A stretch of DNA of 64,000 nt. It comes from Serratia symbiotica. GTDB taxonomy: Bacteria > Pseudomonadota > Gammaproteobacteria > Enterobacterales > Enterobacteriaceae. Position numbers and translations under genes: made by a program. The DNA lies in the NCBI GenBank assembly GCA_024160085.1, contig JAMDYG010000001.1, forward strand, positions 682,001 through 746,000. The letters run 5' to 3'. The notes below the pieces were generated by a model. It ran no database searches. It saw only the letters and a program-made list of their open reading frames with translations, and had not been told where the DNA came from. Positions 59,241 through 64,000 of this stretch are shown one piece after another; positions within the stretch are counted from its first letter, which is position 1, and the number at the start of each line of letters is the position of its first letter.

Positions 59241-59778
59241 CACACCGACAGTACGCAATATGGCTACTGGGCGTTGTTTATTGGTTGCCTGGCGGAAGGT
59301 GAAACTCTCACCCTGCTGGGGGGCATTGCCGCCCATGATGGGCTGCTGCATTGGCCATGGGGTGATTGCGGTGGTGGCGTTTGGCGGTATACTGGACGAT
59401 CAATTGCTGTACTTCGTTGGGCGACGTTACGAAGGCCAAATGATTTCGCGTCTTAAAAGTCAAGAAAAACACCTCGCGAGCGCCAGAAGTTTGATTGCCC
59501 GTCATCCGGTGCTGTTCGTGATTAGCATGCGGTTTATGTATGGTCTGCGCATTATCGTCCCGGTTCTGATCGGTGCCCGCTGATTGCCACCTGTGCATTT
59601 ATTTAGTGCCGTTTAATATCCTCGGAGCCATCCTGTGGGCCACTCTTTTGTTATGCTCGGCTACTTTGGCGGCAAAGTGATAGAAAGCTTCGTCATCGGC
59701 TTTAACAAAAAGCTTTCAAGCCTGCTGCTGGTGGCGGTGGCGTTACAGCGATTGACCTTAAGTTTACGCAGGGTCTGA
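59238..59778 (+). pseudogene. yohD: yohD, DedA-family membrane protein remnant
   Basis: Pieces in shifting frames follow YohD: STQYGYWALFIGCLAEGETL, LLGGIAAHDGLLHWPWG, VVAFGGILDDQLLYFVGRRY, LIARHPVLFVISMRFMYGLR, IIVPVLIGA, then after shifts FVPFNILGAILWATLFVMLG and YFGGKVIESFVIGFNKKLSS. DedA proteins flip undecaprenyl phosphate or phospholipids across the inner membrane. The first few codons are replaced by repeat sequence and at least three frameshifts are present. The Glu and Arg residues typical of the family are still visible. Confidence 0.8.
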
Positions 59779-59829
59779 GTGACACACACGCGGGGTGGGG
59801 CCAGTATGTCGCGAGCTGGATTCGCGAGC

Positions 59830-60292
59830 TAGATATTACCCCGTAGGCATATTACTGGCATCAGCAACGTCAGCTGCATCCTGAAAAATGTAGCTAACGA
59901 GAAAAGCACGATGCTCAAATAAGAAGAAAATTACCGCGTCTATGTGGCACGAAAATCTGGCGTCAGTGACTACGTGAGGGATTCTCTGCAGAAACCATCC
60001 ATCATAACGATAAAGGTTCGCAGTACGTCTCGTTGGCATACACACAGCGGCTACAGGACGCGGATCTACTGGCATCAACGGGCAGCCACAGGTGACTGTT
60101 ACGATAATGCACTGGCCGAGATTATCAATGTCCTTTACAAAGCTGAAGTCATACATCGTAATAGTAGGAAAACCACGCAGGGGTAGAGCTGGCAACACTG
60201 GCGTAGGTTGACTGGTATAACAATCGCAGCTAGCTCAAACGTATCAGCCACATACCACTTGAAAACGATGATACTCTCTGACGAAATTATTT
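59830..60292 (+). mobile_element. IS3-family orfB fragment
   Basis: In mixed frames the plus strand gives AYYWHQQRQLHPEK, RVYVARKS, then HHNDKGSQYVSLAYTQRLQD (second catalytic Asp region), GDCYDNALAEIINVLYKAEV with the catalytic Glu, IHRN, and LATL, DWYNN, RISHIP. This is the C-terminal half of an IS3-group OrfB transposase, broken by stops and shifts. Confidence 0.72.
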
Positions 60293-60460
60293 TCAAGTTG
60301 AAAACTCATCTTTCCACACAGTACACGATTTTTCCCTCATTCCCCTCACTGGTGGCGGATCCATGGACTTAATCAGTCTGATCCAGTCCCACTCACGTTG
60401 AGACAGCTTATTAGCGGCAATGGAGAGCAGGACTGTGTCGATACTTTTACAGGTCATCAT
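60293..60460 (-). other. Small unrecognised open frame (55 codons)
   Basis: On the minus strand ATG 60460 opens MMTCKSIDTVLLSIAANKLS, then QREWDWIRLIKSMDPPP, and ends at TGA 60293. It is short and lies between IS remnants, with no clear ribosome site. It may be a fragment of a larger lost gene. I do not recognise it and a chance frame cannot be excluded. Confidence 0.2.
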
Positions 60461-60748
60461 GGGGGAAAGCGCTGAGAAAAATAGGTTGTCAGATCATACA
60501 TATTTCGCTTCTCACTATATGGCAACTACGGGGCTAGAAGATGGCGGGTTTTAAATTTGCGGCCGCTAAGCTATCCTGTTCTGACAGTGAGACGCAGTTT
60601 TTAATTTACAGCTATAAGGCCACCGGTACATCGTTTATATGTATTAAATTTTTATTATCAATCGTTATTAATGATTAAATGAGGTTTGTTAACGATCAGA
60701 TTCTGGGGGTGCGCTTCTGCCCAATTAAATACCTGGTGTGAAAATGCT
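60461..60748. other. Gene-free region between IS remnants and a repeat copy
   Basis: About 290 bases of AT-rich sequence with no supported gene or clear element. I see nothing specific in it. Confidence 0.4.
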
Positions 60749-60893
60749 TAGAACCTATCCCAGTAGGCATACCATGTTATAGCCCATTTAGACTCGAACA
60801 GCGCGAAAAAGCCAGCGTGTACAGAAAGTACGTGAGGATGTTAAGCATTTCCTAGGTACAAAATGGCAAATAAAATTGCCTAATAATGGGGTA
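60749..60893 (-). repeat. MITE-like repeat, near full-length copy
   Basis: It begins GAACCTATCCCAGTAGGC, contains AAAGTACGTGAGGATG and ends with TACAAAATGGCAAATAAA and GCCTAATAATGGGGTA. Read on the other strand it aligns along most of its length with the copy at 13876-14009, which has TTTATTTGCCATTTTGACC. Length is about 130-150 bases, with no coding capacity. Confidence 0.6.
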
Positions 60894-61019
60894 AATTCTT
60901 AGTGAATTTATTTTGATTTATAACAATCCGGCATGCAGAACTGGTGTCATGAAACGGTGGGCTTCGTTCAGGTAAAGGGTGATTTGATCTTGCCCAGCAA
61001 TGGTGGACACTGCCTTAAG

Positions 61020-61745
61020 GGTAGTAGCTCAAACTTAATCTGACATTCACTCATTTTAAGACCCAAATTTGTCAGTTGAGTCTGACTGTTCGATGCTATA
61101 AATAAACTTTCAAGTTGCTTTTCTTTTGCCAAAATCTTGCTGATTTCCCAAGTCTGCCAAGGCGTTTTTCCATAACAGTATCGTCATGAATGTGGACGCT
61201 CCTCACGGTTATAAAAATAGAGCCATTGGTTGAGTTATCGCTGGATTTCATCAGATTCACGGTAAATCTTACGGAGATACATGACATCGTAGTATTCCAT
61301 TTTCATTGTCTTGTGAAACCCTTGACAGATGCCGTTTGTCTGCGGGCTGTAAGCCTGGGGTCGTGTATGCTAGATATCTTCAATATTCAAATATAATTCA
61401 AACGCATAACTCTCTTTTTTGCCACAGAACGCCGTCCCGCGATCAGTCAATATCCGTAACAACGCCATCTCTTGCTCATTGAGCATTTCTGTGGCAATCA
61501 ATGCATTCTTCTCGGTATAGACTTTGGCAACAGCAACACGGCTATAAGTATCAATATAAGCGGGAAATCCATAGGCCATACTTACGACGGCTTGTTCGAT
61601 ATGAGCTTCAACGCGATTTTTTTCGATAGATTTTTTACTACTGATTTCCTGTAGCACCAACTCGCCACCTTATTCGTAAAGCGTTTTGAAACGATAGTAG
61701 CTGTCTCTACTGTAGCCCATGATTTTACAGGCTTCCCGAACGTAC
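61020..61745 (-). mobile_element. IS481-family transposase remnant
   Basis: The minus strand reads ACKIMGYSRDSYYRFKTLYE, an ochre, GGELVLQEISSKK, NRVEAHIEQAVVSMAYGFPA, then a jump to IDTYSRVAVAKVYTEKNALI. It continues LLRILTDRGTAFCGKKE, SPQTNGICQGFHKTMK, and RYCYGKTPWQTW. This is an IS481-type single-ORF transposase with the N-terminal ~25 residues and about 90 central residues (between PAY and DTYS) deleted, plus frameshifts. Confidence 0.72.
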
Positions 61746-62070
61746 GTTTAAGCCACGCTTTCAGCCTGAAGATCTCCGTCCTGGCATCCAGTAAATCCTG
61801 AGCCTGATGCCTGCTGTTATCAGGTTTTACTGAACGCAGCTATTTATAAAGACTGTGTGCTGAAACACCAAGTTGTTCTGAAACGTTGGCAACGGAATAG
61901 CCCCTCTCAGAGATCTGGCGGACAGCTTCTTCCTTAAATTCAGGGGTAAATCGTTGTGCGCCCATAGAATCCTCCTATGCTCAAAATATAGGCTATATTT
62001 GTCTATGGGCTCAGGGGTTTTCTAATCCCTAATCGTTGGATGTCTAACTTTCAGGGGGGGCACTTCAAGT
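61746..62070 (-). mobile_element. IS3-family orfA fragment
   Basis: From ATG about 61964 the minus strand reads MGAQRFTPEFKEEAVRQISE, RGYSVANVSEQLGVSAHSLY, K, an amber replacing Trp, LRSVKPDNSRHQAQDL and ARTEIFRLKA. This is an IS3-group OrfA with its helix-turn-helix. It passes directly into IS481 sequence near 61745, so two elements are fused. CTGAAAGTTAGAC at about 62040 looks like the outer end of the IS3 element. Confidence 0.68.
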
Positions 62071-62094
62071 TGAGCAGTGTTTTTTTATTGTTTT

Positions 62095-62435
62095 TCGTTG
62101 AGAGGCTTTAGCCAGTTTCCGCTGTTAATTCTGCGGGGTACCCTACTTATCCACACTGTGTTTATACAGGTAGATTCACGCACTCCCATAAGGCGTATGA
62201 ATTAACTCACGCTTATAGTCCTTAGTGTTGCTTTTCAGTTCATCAAGCTCTGCAAGAATCGATAAGTTAATATGATACACCTCGCAATGTATCATGCCCT
62301 CTCCTGGGATCGCTGCCGGGTAATGACCCAGATTATAAATCTTATAGCCTGCGAGTTCATGCTCGCCAAGCCATTGGTCATCTAATGGCTATTTCTCTGT
62401 TTGCGCCGTAAGCTACCATAGACAATTATTCGCAT
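62095..62435 (-). pseudogene. ytfP: ytfP remnant
   Basis: ATG 62435 opens MRIIVYGSLRRKQRNSH, then an amber and MTNG. In another frame it continues GEHELAGYKIYNLGHYPAAI, GEGMIHCEVYHIN, LAELDELKSNTKDYKREL, IHTPYGSA, stop and IYLYKHSVD, ending NWLKPLNEKQ and TAA at 62095. This matches YtfP, a small gamma-glutamylcyclotransferase-like fold protein encoded right after tamB. The span is not a multiple of three. The IS3 end lies just downstream. Confidence 0.82.
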
Positions 62436-62437
62436 CG

Positions 62438-64000
62438 CTAAAACTCAAACTGATAGAGCAAATCTAATGCCTGATCAAGACCAAAGACTGCTTCAAGATA
62501 CAACTTAGGCATCAGGCGGTAACGCAATGTCAAAGTAGCCAGCGAGTCGAAAATGCCTACCCCATATTTTACCTGTAAGCCAGGGAGAACATAGCCACTT
62601 ACTACAACCTGGGATCTGTCGCCAACCCCTTGGGTATAAAGAGCTAAATCACTCACGCCAAACGCTTTGCCAATTTTACCCACAAGTTGACCACTTTGCG
62701 CCACCCCCATACCAATTAACATTGAGGTCATGGCGTTGCCGTCGGCACCGGAACTATGCAATCCCTGGCCACGTAACAGGTAGGACAACGCTTCCTGTTG
62801 CGATTTGGCTGGGTCTGAGAATACTTCCAACTTAGGCGCATCCGCCGAGCCAATGACACGCACCCCGGCAGTAACATCGTTTTCGGTAGACTCAGGGTTA
62901 CGGATCGCCTCAATGTTAAGCATTGGCTGATCTGGTGGGCCGGAAAACATCAACTGGCCTTTACGGATAATCAGATCCTGCCCATAAGCATGGAAACGGC
63001 CTGAAGGGATATCAATCTGTCCATTAAGACCCAGCCCTTTCTTGTCTTGTATCACTTTCAAGTCGCCCTTCAGCCCAGCTTTCAGACCAAAAGCGTCCAG
63101 CCGCACATCGTCATCGATGTGGATCATTAGGTTGCTATTGATCGGGATCGAAGCGGTTTTTGGTTGGATCGGTTTCAATTGGTCATTGAGCATCACCTCA
63201 TCAGAAGAAATGCCTAGCGCGCTTTCCGGCAGTTCCTGCACCGTAATACGCGCCCAGGGGATATCCACCGAACCATTGAGCGAAAAGAGCTGCGGCGTGG
63301 TTTCAAATACCAGATCTGGCGAGACGTCAATGCGGATCATCGGTGGCACCGTTACCCTCAGCTTGTTGCCTTTGGCAGTAATGCGTGCGTGCCAAGCATC
63401 GAGTTCATGCCAGTCGGTATCACCCATCAGGTTAAGCTGCCCACGTGTGGTAGTGATCAGCCCTTCCAGCGTCGAAGTCATGCCGTTGAAGTTCATTGCT
63501 AGGCGACCATCAATCATATCAAACGGCATCCAATGCCCCTGAACATTCATTTTATCCAGCGTCAACCGACCAAACACCCGGGGTTTCTGTGCACTACCAC
63601 CCAGGCACAGGTTGGCATTCAGCATGCCTGCTGCTTTTTCGCCCCGCATTAACGCCGGGTTAATCATTGCCAACGAGATATCTGTGATGTTGACGTTGCC
63701 GCTGATATTACGTCGTACATGTGGGTCTGCCATTTGAATGTGGCCGTCAAACTGGCCATTGTTGTTCAGTTTTATCAGCCAGTTGGCCTGCGCACGGCCA
63801 TTGCTCAGCTCGGCATTAAGCGTCAATGTATCGAATGCGATCGGCAGCGCGTTACCCTGTACCTGCTGCACCACTTTGACACCGTTACCCACCAACGAAA
63901 CCTTAGCTTCCGGCAACGCGCCTCCAGGTTTCCAACTGACGTTGGCGCGCCCAGTAAACACGCCACTCAGTGCAGTTTCCGCACCAAGGAACGACTTGAA
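62438..64000 (-). CDS. tamB: Translocation and assembly module protein TamB, C-terminal part (cut by window edge)
   Basis: The frame is open from base 64000 to TAG at 62438, giving the last 520 residues. TamB is a long periplasm-spanning beta-taco protein anchored in the inner membrane that works with TamA; the family moves phospholipids to the outer membrane. Visible is the C-terminal DUF490 domain with repeated beta-strand units, [40 protein letters not shown] and the terminal [16 protein letters not shown] ending YQFEF. No lesion is seen in this part. ytfP, the usual next gene, is dead 3 bases downstream. Confidence 0.93.
   Translation of the reverse strand, partial: FKSFLGAETALSGVFTGRANVSWKPGGALPEAKVSLVGNGVKVVQQVQGNALPIAFDTLTLNAELSNGRAQANWLIKLNNNGQFDGHIQMADPHVRRNISGNVNITDISLAMINPALMRGEKAAGMLNANLCLGGSAQKPRVFGRLTLDKMNVQGHWMPFDMIDGRLAMNFNGMTSTLEGLITTTRGQLNLMGDTDWHELDAWHARITAKGNKLRVTVPPMIRIDVSPDLVFETTPQLFSLNGSVDIPWARITVQELPESALGISSDEVMLNDQLKPIQPKTASIPINSNLMIHIDDDVRLDAFGLKAGLKGDLKVIQDKKGLGLNGQIDIPSGRFHAYGQDLIIRKGQLMFSGPPDQPMLNIEAIRNPESTENDVTAGVRVIGSADAPKLEVFSDPAKSQQEALSYLLRGQGLHSSGADGNAMTSMLIGMGVAQSGQLVGKIGKAFGVSDLALYTQGVGDRSQVVVSGYVLPGLQVKYGVGIFDSLATLTLRYRLMPKLYLEAVFGLDQALDLLYQFEF

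Noticed and set aside
60301-60600. BamHI and NotI-like sites (GGATCC, GCGGCCGC) suggesting vector sequence
   Set aside because: They are isolated sites within IS debris with no vector backbone sequence around them.

Overview
The window looks like a chromosome segment from a host-associated gammaproteobacterium of the Serratia lineage. The closest match I can think of is a Serratia symbiotica-type insect symbiont. This is inferred from three things: the 16S and protein sequences are close to Serratia and E. coli, gene order matches enterobacteria over long stretches, and many accessory genes are decayed while essential ones are intact. Species identity was not computed.

Layout. (1) 1-13779 is the envelope and lipid A block cdsA'-rseP-bamA-skp-lpxD-fabZ-lpxA-lpxB-rnhB-dnaE-accA, all on + and intact, with two dispersed repeats in its gaps. 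(2) 14264-23715 is the tilS-to-gmhB segment. tilS, rof, proS, metNIQ and gmhB are intact. yaeP, yaeQ, arfB, nlpE, trmO and rcsF, which sit between them in E. coli, are all broken. MetJ boxes lie between metN and gmhB. (3) 23768-29125 is an rRNA operon with P1/P2 promoters, 16S, one spacer tRNA, 23S, 5S and a terminator. The spacer tRNA is a fusion of a tRNA-Ile 5' end to a tRNA-Ala body. (4) 29165-30362 holds IS3 and IS1 remnants. (5) 30788-49115 is murB-birA-coaA, four tRNAs (Thr, Tyr, Gly, Thr), a dead tufB, then secE-nusG-rplKAJL-rpoBC intact. In E. coli the upstream flank of this rRNA operon belongs to rrnH and the downstream flank to rrnB, so the operon marks a rearrangement junction relative to E. 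coli.

(6) 49116-62435 is a graveyard. It holds IS256, IS3 and IS481 fragments, a collapsed nonribosomal peptide synthetase (C-A-T-TE), and broken copies of sseA, yehS, a CsgG/DUF4810/DUF799 lipoprotein operon, yohD and ytfP. Only two genes in it are intact: a RIO-type protein kinase and cdh (CDP-diacylglycerol pyrophosphatase). (7) 62438-64000 is the 3' part of tamB, running off the window.

Functionally, the retained genes cover outer-membrane assembly (BamA, Skp, TamB, RseP), lipid A synthesis, lipopolysaccharide heptose, fatty-acid initiation, replication, translation, transcription, and uptake or activation of methionine, biotin and pantothenate. What has been lost is envelope stress sensing (RcsF and NlpE), a ribosome rescue factor (ArfB), one EF-Tu copy, secondary metabolism and surface lipoproteins. 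I found no CRISPR array, intact prophage or intact transposon, and no convincing new multi-gene system. The most unusual features are the chimeric spacer tRNA, the decaying tufB and the rRNA junction.
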